Below are positions 9,290 to 21,124 of a stretch of 64,000 nt of DNA, one piece after another. The DNA is taken from positions 29,909,801-29,973,800 of the forward strand of contig JAWZYU010000019.1 of assembly GCA_038380435.1 (NCBI GenBank), given 5' to 3'. The notes below the pieces were generated by a model. The model was given only the letters and a program-made list of their open reading frames with translations. It was not told where the DNA came from and ran no database searches. Origin of the DNA: Ryuthela nishihirai (Eukaryota; Arthropoda; Arachnida; Araneae; Heptathelidae). A program made the translations under genes and the position numbers. Numbering within the stretch: position 1 is the stretch's first letter; every line of letters starts with the position of its first letter.

Positions 9290-10600
9290 AGAGTGATGAG
9301 AGTAAACTGAATTTCGTTGAAATGTTTGAAGATCACCATCAACCTCCGACGTTTATATTAACAAATATTATATTACATATCTTTGTCGTTTCATCTGATT
9401 TACTTTCGGGTGATAAATTTAAGCAGTTTACAAATTATTTGAACTTGTAATATTACTTTGTAATCATTATGTGAATGACGGTGATTATGAATGTTTTAAT
9501 GAAGAACCAAATTCGGACTCAATTATTTAAAAAACAGAACTTTTTTTAAAACCATCTTTCAAAATGTTGATTTTGAACAACGTTCATTCAGAATTTAAAG
9601 CTGTGGTAATTATCTTATTTTAACTAAGGGTCATAGAATCTTTCATTCTCAATGGAACTTCAGCAAAAAGACATGGTGAATGAAAGCTTAAATACAATTT
9701 TACTTTCTACAGTTATTTTGTGTAATACATGTTTACAAGTTTGATAATAGTTGTATGTTTAATTCGACGCATTTTTATTTCTAAATGAGTGTACAGAAAA
9801 ATTATAGAAATTGGATTGGGGATCTCATGCTTCTAAGTATTGAACCATTTTGGAAGATGAAATTTTTTAACAGAAAACTTGTTCGTTCTAAAAATTATCT
9901 TCAAAATTGTGAGCACAATTAATGAATAAGTTTGAAATCATACATGTTTTAGTAAAATATTCGATGTGACAATTATTATCTATGGTTAAATTAACTTTCG
10001 AAGCAATTTTTCATTAATTGCTGGTAAATGCTTCATTTTCGTTAATTTTCCAAATATTGAACGAACACTGGAAAAGTAAGATGGGGACAGAGTTTATTAC
10101 AAGGGTTAATTAATCTCCAGTGGAATATTTCTCTAAAACGCTTATTTTTGTAGTTAAAATGTTTTAGCGACATATCATTACATTAATCATCGAACTAAGA
10201 TTGCTATATTAACGAGCAGATGAGAACTATGTAAAGTCAAGTGAAATATTTTAAAAAGGAGAAAAATTTGAAGCCGACTAAAATTGATTGGTCTCTTTTA
10301 TCATTGAACATTATGTTATGTTTACTAAACGTTAGAGAACTATAAAATGCAAACTAAAAAGAGAAATAAATATTCTCTCCAGTACAGAGTTGTTGTGAAT
10401 TGGTTTACTTTTGAAGACTTTAATTGGACTACTACGACATCATACTTTTACGATAAGTGGCAACTTGAGGAGGTATTTATGTTTTTAAAAAAAATTTCGT
10501 TAAATTCAACAGCGAAACAAGCCTATCATGATGAAATGAATATCCCCATCAAGCAGACCTTTGCTAGAGAAATCTGTAGTTGACTGTCAGTTTACATATG
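9290..10600. other. AT-rich sequence, nothing recognised
   Basis: No coding frame with recognisable similarity, no tandem repeat and no RNA gene was seen. The 78-aa frame at 10347-10583 has no recognised motif. Confidence 0.5.
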
Positions 10601-10617
10601 TTAATCTGTGAAGAAGA

Positions 10618-10706
10618 CGATATCTCAGCTGAAAGCAATACAAACAGAGCTCGAACCCAGGTCCCTTTGATCAGTAACCAATCACGCTAACCACCGTCCA
10701 CAGCAG
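10618..10706 (-). mobile_element. SINE-A, head only
   Basis: The minus strand gives the tRNA-like head: 'gtggttagcgtgattggtta', 'ctgatcaaagggacctgg', and B box 'gggttcgagctct'. The 3' body is missing or unrecognisable. Confidence 0.65.
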
Positions 10707-11212
10707 GCGAAGTACTTTCTCTCATGAAGCAGAGTATAGATCCTCTAGGTACTCGACAGGGCTAAAGCACAGAAGGGAGACAGGATCGCCGACAGGACTC
10801 TTCTCCTAACAATAAAGGCAGCTGGGGAGGTCGGGTAAAAAAGAACAATTGCATTTAATTAAAAATCCCTTGCCTCCGAGCTGTGTTCTAAAAAAGGTAG
10901 TCCACAATACATGGAACGTACTCTTGCCTGATTGGGTAGAGAGAAATTTACACGCCCAGAAAAGCATCACGTGATCGCTCCTAGCGGTATCTTCTCAGGG
11001 AAGGAAGAGAATTTCAAAAAAGATAGTTGCGACTGCATTCTAGGGCGATATAATGGTGAAGATCGTTGTCCACATGTGCATTAGTCATTTGCTATATTAG
11101 GTGTTGAGAATACTTGAAGGTTTAGTGTTAGGTTGTTCATCAGAGTTGGGAACCTTGCTATGTTTAGTGACTAGCTGGATGGGCAATCAATGTTTCTTTG
11201 TACATAATATAT
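10707..11212. other. Unique sequence of balanced composition
   Basis: No recognised gene or repeat. The part at 10740-11010 is richer in G+C than its surroundings but has no long frame or terminal repeats. Confidence 0.4.
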
Positions 11213-11758
11213 ACAGGGTATCTGAAAAAGAATGGTAGGGTTTTGAGAACCAGTATGTAGGAAAATAATACACATGTGCAATAATATTTTAAACATTAAT
11301 GTAATAATATTTTAAACGTAAGAGTGCCTCAATGAAATGTACACGTGTCCATGACATTGCCTATGTCCCAATCGGTATTCCTATACTTGCCATACATGCT
11401 GAAGTAAGTCTTGTTACTTGCTCAGTTGATTCTCTTGTTATGACCGTCAAATTACTGGGGTCCCAAATTTTGACTACGCAAGCATAATTCTTTACAAAGC
11501 TTCCACAAAAAAAAAATCAAGAGGTGTCAAATCAGACTCCTTGGTGACTTTACAACTGGATCACTTCTGTCGTTCCATCTGTCAGGAAACGTTGCAGTAA
11601 GAACTGTGGGAATGTAACAATATGGTGCCGTGTCCTCTAGTGGCCGTTCATGAAACTGTTTGAGTGGGGGAATGTAGAGATACACATTCAATGTGATTCC
11701 CTTTGTGTTTGGAGACAGTTCTTCCTGAAATTCCCCCATTATTTGTCGGACACTCTAT
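11213..11758 (-). pseudogene. Decayed mariner/IS630-type transposon, short copy
   Basis: The ends TACAGGGTATCTGAAAAAG and, inverted, TATAGAGTGTCCGACAAAT are related over about 30 bp. The minus strand holds a broken transposase C-terminal region: TFPDRWNDRSDP near 11570, then in another frame DLTPLDFF near 11500. This is the catalytic-core signature of the arthropod family that reads RWIGRGGP...RSPDLTPLDFFLWG. Frameshifts, an A-run and about 550 bp total length show a dead internally deleted copy. A relative lies at 57060-57475. Confidence 0.7.
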
Positions 11759-11849
11759 AGCTGATTGTGAGACATTTAGTGACGATTCAGGGAGTGACAT
11801 AAGGTAATGCTAATTCTAACTATAATCCTGAAATGGCAAAGCTCTGAAA

Positions 11850-12445
11850 ATTTGCACCTAAGGAAAATTGAGGTCGTAGATCTCAGAAAAAATCCCAAAT
11901 TTGACCTTCGATGCGTCCTTCAAGGTCAATTAGAGGTCGTAAAAATCAAACCTTGATCTACAAGGGCTAGAAACGTGAAACATTGATGCCTCAAGTCTAT
12001 TCGAGTGTTTGAATTCAGAAAAAAAAAACCTCAAGCAGCTGCTTGCCACATAGGTCTGACAGGAGCCTGTCAGTTTATATGCCATAGTCGAAGATCTGAG
12101 AGGATGGCAGGAACTCAGCAGAAAACAACACGAACATCCATGCCTTAAGCATTATAAAATTTAGGGTCTGATAGGTTGTCGAAGTCAAAGGTTAAATTTT
12201 GATCTGCTGGTACTAGAGAACAACAAATTGATGCCTAAGGGTAGTTAGCATTTTACAGGTCAGAAACGTTTCGAATTTCCAGATCCGACAGGTCCATTGA
12301 AGACAGAAGTTAAATTTCGATCTACGTGTGCTACAAACTTAAAAATTGGTGTCCTGTGGCATTTCCGTCCAAGGATCTCAGATATGTTAAGAAATTTCAG
12401 ATCCAGTGTCGCTTTCAAGGTCAAATAGGGGTAGGGGTAGTTGGT
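11850..12445. repeat. ~130-bp degenerate tandem repeat, SINE-interrupted
   Basis: Units carry 'aaatttgaccttcgat', 'gatctacaagggctagaaac', 'attgatgcctcaag' and 'ttcaaggtcaa' in the same order, about four times. A SINE-A copy (12020-12150) sits inside the array. The units are clearly diverged. Confidence 0.65.
12020..12150 (-). mobile_element. SINE-A, 3' part, inserted in tandem repeat
   Basis: The + strand shows 'cctcaagcagctgcttgcc', 'ctgacaggagcctgtcag', 'atatgccatag' and 'aacacgaacatccatgcctt', the reverse of the SINE-A body. The tRNA head is absent. Confidence 0.8.
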
Positions 12446-13230
12446 TGAAAAACCAAGAGACTTGATTTCTCGTATATATTATATTTAGATATTCACTATA
12501 TGGCAGCTGAGAATAAACAAGACAGTGCTGAGTCCAGTTACCACCCACTTGGATAGATAATCACCTTGATATTACAGGTAAAAGTACCCATAAGAGTTAA
12601 AAGCTCACACACACATGAATAAGAAAAAAACAAGTTTACTACAGATGCTGCTTTGAGTAGGCTCCTCAACCATAAAAACGTATTCCTCCAGTACTATTTA
12701 AATTACACAATATTTCGGGTCTCTCTTAGTAAACAACTTGTTTTTAAATCCACTGAAGCACCAGTAGAACTACACTGTCACTCACTTTCTGAGCCGTCTA
12801 TGATTTCTCTTTCTCTCTTCGCCCTTTACTTCTGTTAACTAATATTTTATATGCATCTATTTGCCCTACTACAGTTGGTTTCACTTCCAAAAAAGCACTC
12901 GCTCTCATCGTCATATTGATAACGGATACGTCTATCCTGTGACCTTTCTCTTTGTAGACATCTCCCTCCATATATTTAGATGTCTAAATCGCTGTCGCAG
13001 CAACGTCAAACTAAATCACAGAAGAAATGAGATATCCATTTTCGGTAGTTCAGAAGATGCTTCTGTAGAAGTCCTTTTGTTCGAACTCGTTTCGTTGCTA
13101 TCATTTTTCTTTTCCCTTTTTTATATCGAACCTTCCCATTAAATGACAAAATAACAGTTTTTTTTCGTAGTCATCTGTTCCTTATATAACGTCTGTTCTC
13201 TTTCTATAACTTCGCAGTTTTCGGGCAGTG
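12446..13230. other. AT-rich sequence, no gene seen
   Basis: Two frames of 61 and 93 aa (12653-12838 and 12861-13142, +) lack motifs, low-complexity bias or splice context that would support them. No repeat was recognised. Confidence 0.45.
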
Positions 13231-13231
13231 T

Positions 13232-13567
13232 CATGTTGTTTTAACTCTTATCGGCATTTTTTGCACACAATGTGATAAATGGCCAGGTCACAAGAAACCC
13301 AAAGGCTCAATGAAGGTTGGGAGAAGGGAACCCACTGAAAGAGGAGAAGGAGGAGAAGAACACATTGAATGGCATTGTTGTTGTTATCCAATGCCATCGA
13401 ATGCGTTCTTTATCTTGCACACGATCCACGTCTTAACGTCCCATGCGACGGACGGAAGGTCGAACAGGTGTTAGCCGAAATAAATTAATCCTACAGTTGG
13501 GACCCGATTGCTTGTGAACTGCATATTACGAGGCTGATGCACTACCAACTGAGCAAGAGATTTTGGG
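13232..13567 (-). mobile_element. SINE-B with short insertion
   Basis: The + strand reads 'gttgttttaactcttatcgg', 'tgcacacaatgtgataaatg', 'ggaacccactg', 'acgtcccatgcgacggacgg', and a tRNA head to 13567. A purine-rich insertion ('aggagaaggaggagaag') lies near 13340-13375. Confidence 0.75.
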
Positions 13568-14070
13568 TATGATAAAGAAGAGAAATCGGTGCATTTAAAT
13601 TATGAAACGCCAATTTTTTTTGACATGTTTTGGAAAACCGCTACAATTTTTCGCGTTCTCCCTTTGGGCATTAACCAAAGACTCATTACTAATCTTATAC
13701 TTCTCGCTTTAACTTAGGAGCATCTTCTACAATACGATCGTGTGATATGTTCGGTAGAGACGTATCATCGTCATATCTCTTCTACCTTTAAGATGATTAT
13801 TTTTGCTATTTCGCCAACAACAAGATCATAACATTGTGACTTTTCCTTAAAGTCTTACTTCCCCACAAGTAATGAATGATTCCTGACGTCATCAACGTAG
13901 ACAGAGTTTTCGTAAACATCTCTCTGGTGCCCCAAACATTGAACAAGTGCCTATTCTGGTTTTCAATTGCTCACTCGTCGTCTCAGGCAGGAGTGGACAT
14001 ATCGTGAGTACCGAGAGCATTTGAAGTGAACCCGTAAGGTTCTTGTGAGATTGAAATTTATATACTAAGA

Positions 14071-14330
14071 CAGGGACGGATCTAGGAGGAGAGGACAAGG
14101 GATCCATTCCTCCTCCCCCCTCCTTCAGAATGCTAGTAATGGGAGTAAAAATAATATTGTGCATATCTAACGCATTTTTCAAGAAATTTCTTAAAGACCT
14201 CAAAAACGGAAAAGAAACGTTACACTGCAATGGAAATGTAGTCTGTTTCCCCCCTATTTTTTTAGGTCAATTGCGTCACTCCCCTCCTCATCCTCTACTT
14301 TATAACATTTTTGTTCTAGATCCTGGCCTG
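14071..14330. mobile_element. hAT-like MITE, 260 bp (family H1)
   Basis: The ends CAGGGACGGATCTAG and, inverted, CAGGCCAGGATCTAG are flanked by 8-bp near-duplicates tactaaga (14063-14070) and tactaaac (14331-14338), six of eight matching. CAGGG-type ends with 8-bp duplications are the hallmark of hAT elements. The frames inside carry no transposase. Diverged relatives are seen at 1934-2436 and 21943-22090, with fragments near 49325-49430 and 51800-51845. Confidence 0.8.
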
Positions 14331-14338
14331 TACTAAAC

Positions 14339-14800
14339 ATAAAATTCTTCTTCTCGGTAAAATAATATTTATTATATTCTCAGCTAATATTTTATAAGAT
14401 ATAACTTATGTCAAATATATATTGTCTTTCATTCATTCCCCTTAAATATTTTTGTTTAAAAATCATTTCAGATTTCAGTTGAAATCTTTGTTACATCTCG
14501 TAATATTCAAAATAATCCTGCAATTGATAACTTAGGTAAATGAAGTTATTTTTTGCAATCCAATTATGAATAATAGGTGGTGTTTTTAGTCGTAAAAAGA
14601 AACGATGAAAGTGCTAGTCATTTCAGACGAAAAGTAAGATTCATACTATATGTTGTATATGCTAGGTTTGGTTTTGTGTAACTCATTTATTACTTACCTT
14701 TGACAAACTGGAAGATTTATTTCTTCTGTAGTATAGCAATGCGACGTTGGATTCAATTTTACACGAATATGTGGCGCCAGTGTAACTAATTCCCTGGAAT
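14339..14800. other. AT-rich unique sequence
   Basis: No gene, RNA or recognised repeat seen. Confidence 0.5.
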
Positions 14801-14807
14801 AGCCGTA

Positions 14808-14990
14808 AAAGTGGCTGCGTAGTTAGCACGCTTGGCTACTGATCTAAGGGACCTGGGTTCGAGCCCCGGGTAAGGCATGATGTTGTTTTGTTTTTCTGCC
14901 GAGGTCTTGCCATCCTCACAGACCTTCTACTATGGCGTATAAACTGACAGGCTCCTGTCAGACATATGTAGCAAGCAGCTTCTTGAGGGA
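14808..14990 (+). mobile_element. SINE-A, near full length
   Basis: Head 'gtggctgcgtagttagcacg' and B box 'gggttcgagcccc', then 'taaggcatgatgttgtttt', 'ccatcctcacagacctt', 'ggcgtataaactgacaggct', ending 'cagcttcttgaggga'. Together with 5113-5300 it defines the family. Confidence 0.85.
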
Positions 14991-15305
14991 TATTTATTTT
15001 TTTATTATATCAATCGTAATGAGTTTTGTAATAGTTACGATTCATATTGGCCCCCTAAAGGTTTGATTCGTTAGTGCCAGCCAGCAAATAATCCAGGGTC
15101 GGGGAAAACGTAATGTGGCTAAAGTTAACAGGATAGAGAAAAATATTTAATGAACATCATAAAGGCAGTTGTTAAATTAATCCTTATAATATTATGGTTC
15201 GGGTGAAAATTTCGAAACACAAGCTAAAGTCTCTCGCTATAAAAACGATTAAAGCAGTGGTAAAAGATTCCGAGAATTTCTCAGTACCTGCCTCCCTTAT
15301 ATGGG

Positions 15306-15672
15306 CGAGGGGGAAGTTGGTAGCTCTCCAGCCTCGTAATCTGTAGTATCCAGGTTAGAATCCCAACTGTACCTCCTTAATATTTATTTCCGCTAAGCCT
15401 GACCCGGCTCTCGGTGAGAAAGAGGACACATGTAGGCTTGGAAGGACGTTATCCGTCCGATGGGGAATTAAGACGTGGCTCAGTATTCAGAACAGCCATA
15501 TCCTGTGCAATATACATAACACACTGGAAAGCTTTGATGGAAGACTTCCATAGATCTCTTAAAAGTTGTTCAGTTGATCCCTTTCCCCCAACCTACTCTG
15601 AGCCCTTGGAGTCCTTGTGACCAGGAATACACTGTGTGCAAAAAAAGGCCGATTAGAGATTAAAACAACAGA
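15306..15672 (+). mobile_element. SINE-B, near full length
   Basis: The tRNA head is 'agttggtagctctccagcct', 'cgtaatctgtagtatcc', and a B box diverged to 'ggttagaatccc'. The body has 'cggtgagaaagaggacacat' and 'acgttatccgtccgatgggg', and the 3' end is 'gattaaaacaac'. Confidence 0.75.
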
Positions 15673-15889
15673 ACTGAAACTTGCACATTTACAAGAAATT
15701 TTCAAAAGCAAACAACCGTTCAGGTCAATTAATTACCAACAAAATAATCCAAAGCAAACTTTGAAAAGAATACCCACCACCCGGGAATGAACAAACACAC
15801 ACACATTTTTCACGTCTCAGATTTTAATTCTCACCATTATCGAGGAAACCATTAATCAAAATTTAACCAAAGCGTGTCGCAATCGGAGT

Positions 15890-16280
15890 TCGTTGATGGA
15901 CCTGTTTTAACCCTTTCTTTCCTGTTATACAATCTTTCCCGGTTCCTGTCGCGCGTTACGGTTATCGCGCGTGGCCTTCCCCATCCTCATCTTTTATCTT
16001 CCGCCATCCATCTATTTACGTCCAGGTTCAGGGGTAATTAACGATCTTCAAATGTTCGGCCACTTCCTCCTTTCATTAGGTGCTTGCCTTCGTCCAAAGC
16101 TACGTTCGACAGGAAATTAATGAACGTTATTAATTATTGTTGGCATACGTTCTTTTGTGACGCAGGGACCTCTAACAAAATAAAACCAATCTCTCGGGGG
16201 AGCCTTCACACGTGCAAAGCGCTTCACGCTCGCACCCTCCTCATGTGCGCAGCAGTGTATTGTTGAAGAAATTAATGAGT
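15890..16280. promoter_or_regulatory. Balanced-composition block, possible conserved non-coding element
   Basis: Unlike its AT-rich, repeat-derived surroundings, this block has high complexity and paired TAATTA-type motifs (aggggtaattaacg near 16030; gttattaattattg near 16127). There are also GCGCG clusters near 15950-15970. The 60-aa frame has no recognised domain. A regulatory role is inferred only from texture. Confidence 0.2.
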
Positions 16281-17260
16281 AGGAAAATTAAGAAATATTT
16301 TTACGATAACAAGCGATGTGTTCTTGTTTTTTTTTTCTTTCCTTCATTGCTTCTTCCTTAACTCTGTTAATTAAACCGTGGGAAATTGAGCGAGAAAAAA
16401 CGTCAGAAGAAATTTTAACACGTCGCAAAATGCATACAGGACATTGAAGATCACGCAGAGCATGATAATTGCTTTCTTGGACGTTAAAAGCCTTCGCTTA
16501 AAGTTTTCTTGGAAGTTTTCGAATTAATTGGGACGGTGTTGTGGGGTTCGGAGATTTGATTATTCTTTTAATGTTTAATTCTAACGAGCACACGTGAAGT
16601 TGCAAAAACAGAAAATAAAGGTGTAAATTGCAGAGAGAGAGAGAAAAAAAATTGTAGTTTCTTAAATTATGGATTTTTCTTAGAAGGTGTCTTGATGAAA
16701 AGTTTAGAGATTTCAGCTGCGCGTTCAGATTCTGCGTAGAAAATCTTTTTTTTTTAAAGAAGAAATGGTTAGTGCCAGAAGCGACTGAGATATAATTAGG
16801 AAATGCGAAGAAAGTTAATAAGTTTCAGTTAGAAAATTAAATCGGATTCTGAAGCAAGGGGTGAGGGGGAAAAATTCACCGCATGTTTTGATTCATGATA
16901 CTCATTAAGGTGGTAAATCTCCAATCAGAGAGACACGGAAGTCCGAGAGCATTTTAAAAAATAATTTCCTTAGAAACTCCAAATCTCAACAACGTTAACT
17001 TGGGCAAAGAAAATAATATAGCATTGGTGTCTTTTTTCCTCGCACAAATTAGCTCTTTCGCCAGTTAGAGAGGAGACCACAAAAGGATTGCAAATATCAC
17101 GGGGAATAACATAAAGTATACAATTTTTAAAGAGATGAAATTCAGGATGAAAGTGTAGGAAAGATAGAACTAAATCCGATTATGCAAATTATAGGTCCAT
17201 TGAACATTACCTGTTGTAATGAAAATCTTTAAAAGATATGTAACTTGTTGTTGAGTTGCT
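16281..17260. other. Unique sequence, no gene seen
   Basis: No recognisable coding frame, tandem array or SINE. A short GA microsatellite lies near 16631-16645. Confidence 0.45.
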
Positions 17261-17261
17261 T

Positions 17262-17530
17262 TAACTCTTAATGGAACTTGTGCTGACATAATAGGCTAAA
17301 TAGTCAGCTCTGAGAAAGTTAGGGAAGAGTATCACTGGACAGTCCTTAGGAGACAGATCGAACTCTCTCGTGAAAGCCGTCAATCACAAGGTATGAAAGC
17401 CGTCAATCACAAGGTATTCCATCTGACTGATGACAATCTTTCAAGGTCCATCTGTGCTCCCTTTCTCACTGAGTGCAGAACAGTGATTAGCAGAGAAAAT
17501 CCGTCAACAGGGGTATACGTGACTAATATA
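17262..17530 (-). mobile_element. SINE-B, decayed, with a local tandem duplication
   Basis: Starts with the 3' motif region ('gctttaactctt' on +) and carries 'cagctctgagaaagttaggg' and 'ggagacagat', then 'ctccctttctcactgagtgc'. A 23-bp stretch beginning 'gaaagccgtcaatcacaag' is duplicated head to tail at 17370-17415. Confidence 0.65.
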
Positions 17531-17535
17531 CTAGT

Positions 17536-17964
17536 CAGTGGTTTTCAGAGTTCCTATAATTGTGGTCCCTCAGCTTAGGTTTCATCTCGCCTTATCCCCC
17601 ACCTCCTACCGAATGACGGTGCATTAGCAAGGAATGTCAATTGTTGATGTTGGGACAAGGCTGGCAGACAAAACAACTCAAAATCCACATGACAATGTTG
17701 TGATGTTGGACGTAAAATTTTGCAAGATATGTAATGACTGAACAAAGCTTTTAACTGAAAGGAACGAGATTGTAGCTGCAATGGCTATGTTTCTAAAAAC
17801 AATGCACGAAACTTAACAATCGATCTCTAACATTTAAATCATCACATTTTCAATTTTTGGGAATTATAATCTATTCAGTTTTCCATAAAAGCGTTCAAGA
17901 AAATCGCTTCGCCAACTATTCGCCCCCCACCAAGGTGGTGTACCCCATGTTTTGGAAACCACTG
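17536..17964. mobile_element. hAT-like element, non-autonomous, 429 bp
   Basis: The ends CAGTGGTTTTCAGAG and, inverted, CAGTGGTTTCCAAAAC have the common hAT form (CAGxGGTTCTCAAA). Flanks tactagt and tacttgt are similar but offset, so a duplication is only suggestive. The minus-strand frame at 17575-17781 shows no transposase motif. It sits immediately next to the decayed SINE-B. Confidence 0.6.
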
Positions 17965-19520
17965 TACTTGTGATTCTTAAACTCGGATTCTTGAGCTATT
18001 TCTGTGCATCCATATACATTTCTTAGTATTTATATGGTATTTAAAGCGGGAAACATTTTAACCGCAAGCAGTCCAAAGTATTCTACAGTAGTAAATAGGA
18101 TAACTACAATAAAGAAACAAAATAAAGGTAGATACATATGAGGCTGAACTTTACAAATTGAACTAAATATTTCTGTTCTTTTATAGTTAAGAACGTCATC
18201 ACCCCTCTCATTAATGAATTATTAATGATGCTCATACAGGATATGATTGCGATAAATATTTTATAAGTAATGACCATCATTAATGAAATTTTTTGGACGA
18301 TATTGTTGACATTTCAAATCTGAATGTCAAAAAATTTAATTGCAAAATATGGCTTTTTTTTAAACTATTTTATCAGTTAATTTCAATAAAATCTAAAGAT
18401 TTGTTCATTAAATGTATTTTCTGTCACATACTTACAATTGTGATCCTAGAAAATTTTAAAAAACCTTGCATTAGAAAAAGCTTTCTGGAAATAAAATATA
18501 TTGATAGTACATAAAAGATTTCCAGAAGCGAAAAATATAATTAAACATTTACGAAATTTTCTGACGCCTTTATTTAAACTGTTATAAGACGTATAATATA
18601 TGTATATGACGATTTAAAACTTTCTACCACTAAAATTTCGTTATACTTCCCTCAAGTCTTTGGTACTTGACCGCAATATCCTTTTATAAAGCTGACCAAT
18701 ATTGGTGTCAGAGTCAAGTACCCTTAAGTGATTCCAAAGTTAGTTATAAAACAAGGTGTTAGTACTATAAAAAAAATCGAAAGCGTTTTCCGGAAAAGAA
18801 AAGTGAATATATACACCTTTTTATACCTTTTGCTGCTTTTTATCTATACAAAGTATTTAACGAGTCTTAAATAGAAGGGTCCTGCTTTATTTATACTAAT
18901 AATAGCATTCGGATTGAAATAAATTACATTGTAAGGGAGTAAATTCTATTTCAATTAGGGCGATTTTTAAAAAAATGGAAGAGTATTTTAAAAAGAATCT
19001 TATAGATATAAATTTAGGTACAGTTTCCAGTTACCAGCAAATCATTATCTTAAAACGTTTGCGACAAACGCCTATATTTTGTTCCGTCCCCCTTAACAGG
19101 ACATTTCATATCCTGATTGCCCTTATTGTGATATTATCGTACATGTAAAAAACTACAAGTATTTCGGTCTTTATTTCAATACAATATTTCGATGAAACAT
19201 ACATATTCGAAAACTAACAGGAAAATTACGTTTATGTATATCAAAACTTTCAAATCACTGTGTTCAAGAAATGCGTATATTTTGGAGAATAAAGTTATCT
19301 GTAAGTATACTTATAATTTAACTATTTACTACTAAACTAATATCACAAATGCAAAGATAATTAAAATCATATATCTTCCATAGCAAAAAAATATCATAAT
19401 CCGCAATTATCGCTTAAGAAATTTACTGCGTCATAAATATGAAAGTTTAAATTACCAGACAAACTGTCATTTCACAAGACTTTGCAAAGGTCATTTTTAT
19501 TTTGCAATTTTTTGATGACT
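17965..19520. other. AT-rich sequence, no gene seen
   Basis: Strongly AT-rich with homopolymer runs. A short inverted repeat (GGTACTTGAC near 18660, GTCAAGTACC near 18713) is the only structure noted. Confidence 0.5.
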
Positions 19521-19522
19521 GG

Positions 19523-19686
19523 TTCAAGTGTAAAATCATTCACGCATAAAATAAAGACTACAATCTAGGAATCATTCACACATAAAATAAAGACTACAAT
19601 CTAGGAATTATTCACGCATAAAATAAAGACTACAATCTAGGAATCATTCACGTATAAAATAAAGACTACAATCAAGGAATCATTTT
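19523..19686. repeat. 36-bp minisatellite, about four copies
   Basis: The unit holds 'atcattcacgcataaaata' followed by 'aagactacaatctagga'. The first copy is preceded by 'ttcaagtgtaaa'. The same lead-in plus one unit reappears alone at 20089-20132. Confidence 0.92.
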
Positions 19687-20088
19687 CAACTATAAAAACT
19701 CTAAACCACTATGTATATAATATGTAGGAGGTCATATGTTTAATAAACAACAAATAAAAGCTTCACTGTTAAATAAATAATTGAAAAACAGAAATAGGAA
19801 TGAAAATTTCATCAAGACACTGAAAAATCATGCAGAAAGACCTTAATCGCAACTGCGCAATTCCCGATAAAATTTCACATCAATATGGATGATTAATCGA
19901 CGACATTACTTTTAGATTTTATTAGATAATTTATCTGTCGCTGCTCGGGTCTTTAACACATTTTGATTCAACTCTTTGAAACGTACAGTAGATATTGGGT
20001 TGCACACTTTCATTTATCATACAACTCATTACTCATTAGGATCGACACCAAACGGTAGAAGCTTTCAATTGAGAGTTGCATAACTCAA

Positions 20089-20132
20089 GTGTAAAATCAT
20101 TCACGCATAAAATAAAGACTACAATCTATCTA
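20089..20132 (+). repeat. Solitary distant copy of the 36-bp unit
   Basis: 'ctcaagtgtaaaatcattc' leads into the same unit as 19523-19686, in the same orientation and including the lead-in. The intervening ~400 bp is unrelated AT-rich DNA, so the array may have been split or its edge copied. Confidence 0.85.
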
Positions 20133-20189
20133 ATCTGTATCGTTTGCATATTTTCCACTTCTATGGAGAAGCTTTTTTCCAGTAGGTAT

Positions 20190-20605
20190 ATAAATTTTAA
20201 TGGCCAATCCCTTGCGTTTCTTTAAGTTACGATCAGAAGAAACACCATACGAATAAGTATCCCTAGTTCTTACCGTTTAAAATGAGTTTTTTTGGGGGGA
20301 GGAGGGGCAGGAAATGACGTTTTCGGGGGTGTGGGGTGTGAGAACTTAACGGTCAATCATTTGCATTTTTTTAAATTAGGATAAATATAAGCTACGTATG
20401 GATTTCGGTAGCATTACAAGTATATCTTATACCTTATTTTTGTTGGGAGGAAAACGTTTAGGGGGTCATACCTTTGCGTTATCCCAAGATATGATAAGAA
20501 GAAGCTGTATACCAATAAGCTGGTTCCATCTCTAACTGTTTACGAGGTTGTTGTTTTTTTCTCTTCCGTTATTTGAGGGGAAGAAAAACGTTGTTGGGGT
20601 CCCCT
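20190..20605 (+). repeat. ~130-bp imperfect tandem repeat, three copies
   Basis: Each unit has 'ggccaatcccttgcgtttc' or its variant, a purine stretch with 'agaagaa', 'ccatacgaataagtat' or its variant, a poly-T stretch, and a G-rich 'ggggggagg'/'aaacgtt' tail. Copies begin near 20200, 20345 and 20463. Confidence 0.65.
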
Positions 20606-21124
20606 TATGTTAAGTATACGCAAAAAAATCTTTAGGCCAAACATCATAATAGCAATCAATTACAGACAATTTAGGGAAGGACAATTTCCAAATGATATTT
20701 CCTGATGATCTCGGGAACCACAGACAAAATTTGGTTATGATATCAGAGGTTTCTAAATGATGGCGAGCAAACAACGTTCCAAAATTGAAATGGAATTTCA
20801 TCATTCTTCTGTAGCAGATACTTTGGGGGTTATTTATTTCGAGTTAGTCCTTGTGCAACTACTAAGAAGGATTTTTGTTATTATTGTTATTATCATCGAC
20901 AAATCATTTTGAACAGCTTCAGGGTTTAGATTTCCTTATCTATCCTTAAAATCGTCGCTATCCGAAATTATATATCTATGGAACCTTTGTGCTCCCAATA
21001 ATTGTCCTTGAAGCATGCTGAGATATCATCCGATCAACGGGATTAACGGGGTCAAACGGGGGTCAAGAGACAAAACAGAAAAAAAAAACGGTAAATCAAC
21101 AAAGTTTGAGAGCCGCAAATTTTA
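20606..21124. other. Unique sequence, no gene seen
   Basis: No recognised element. Near 21030-21060 short 'gggatcaacggg'-like motifs repeat locally ('cgggattaacggggtcaaac'). Confidence 0.4.
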
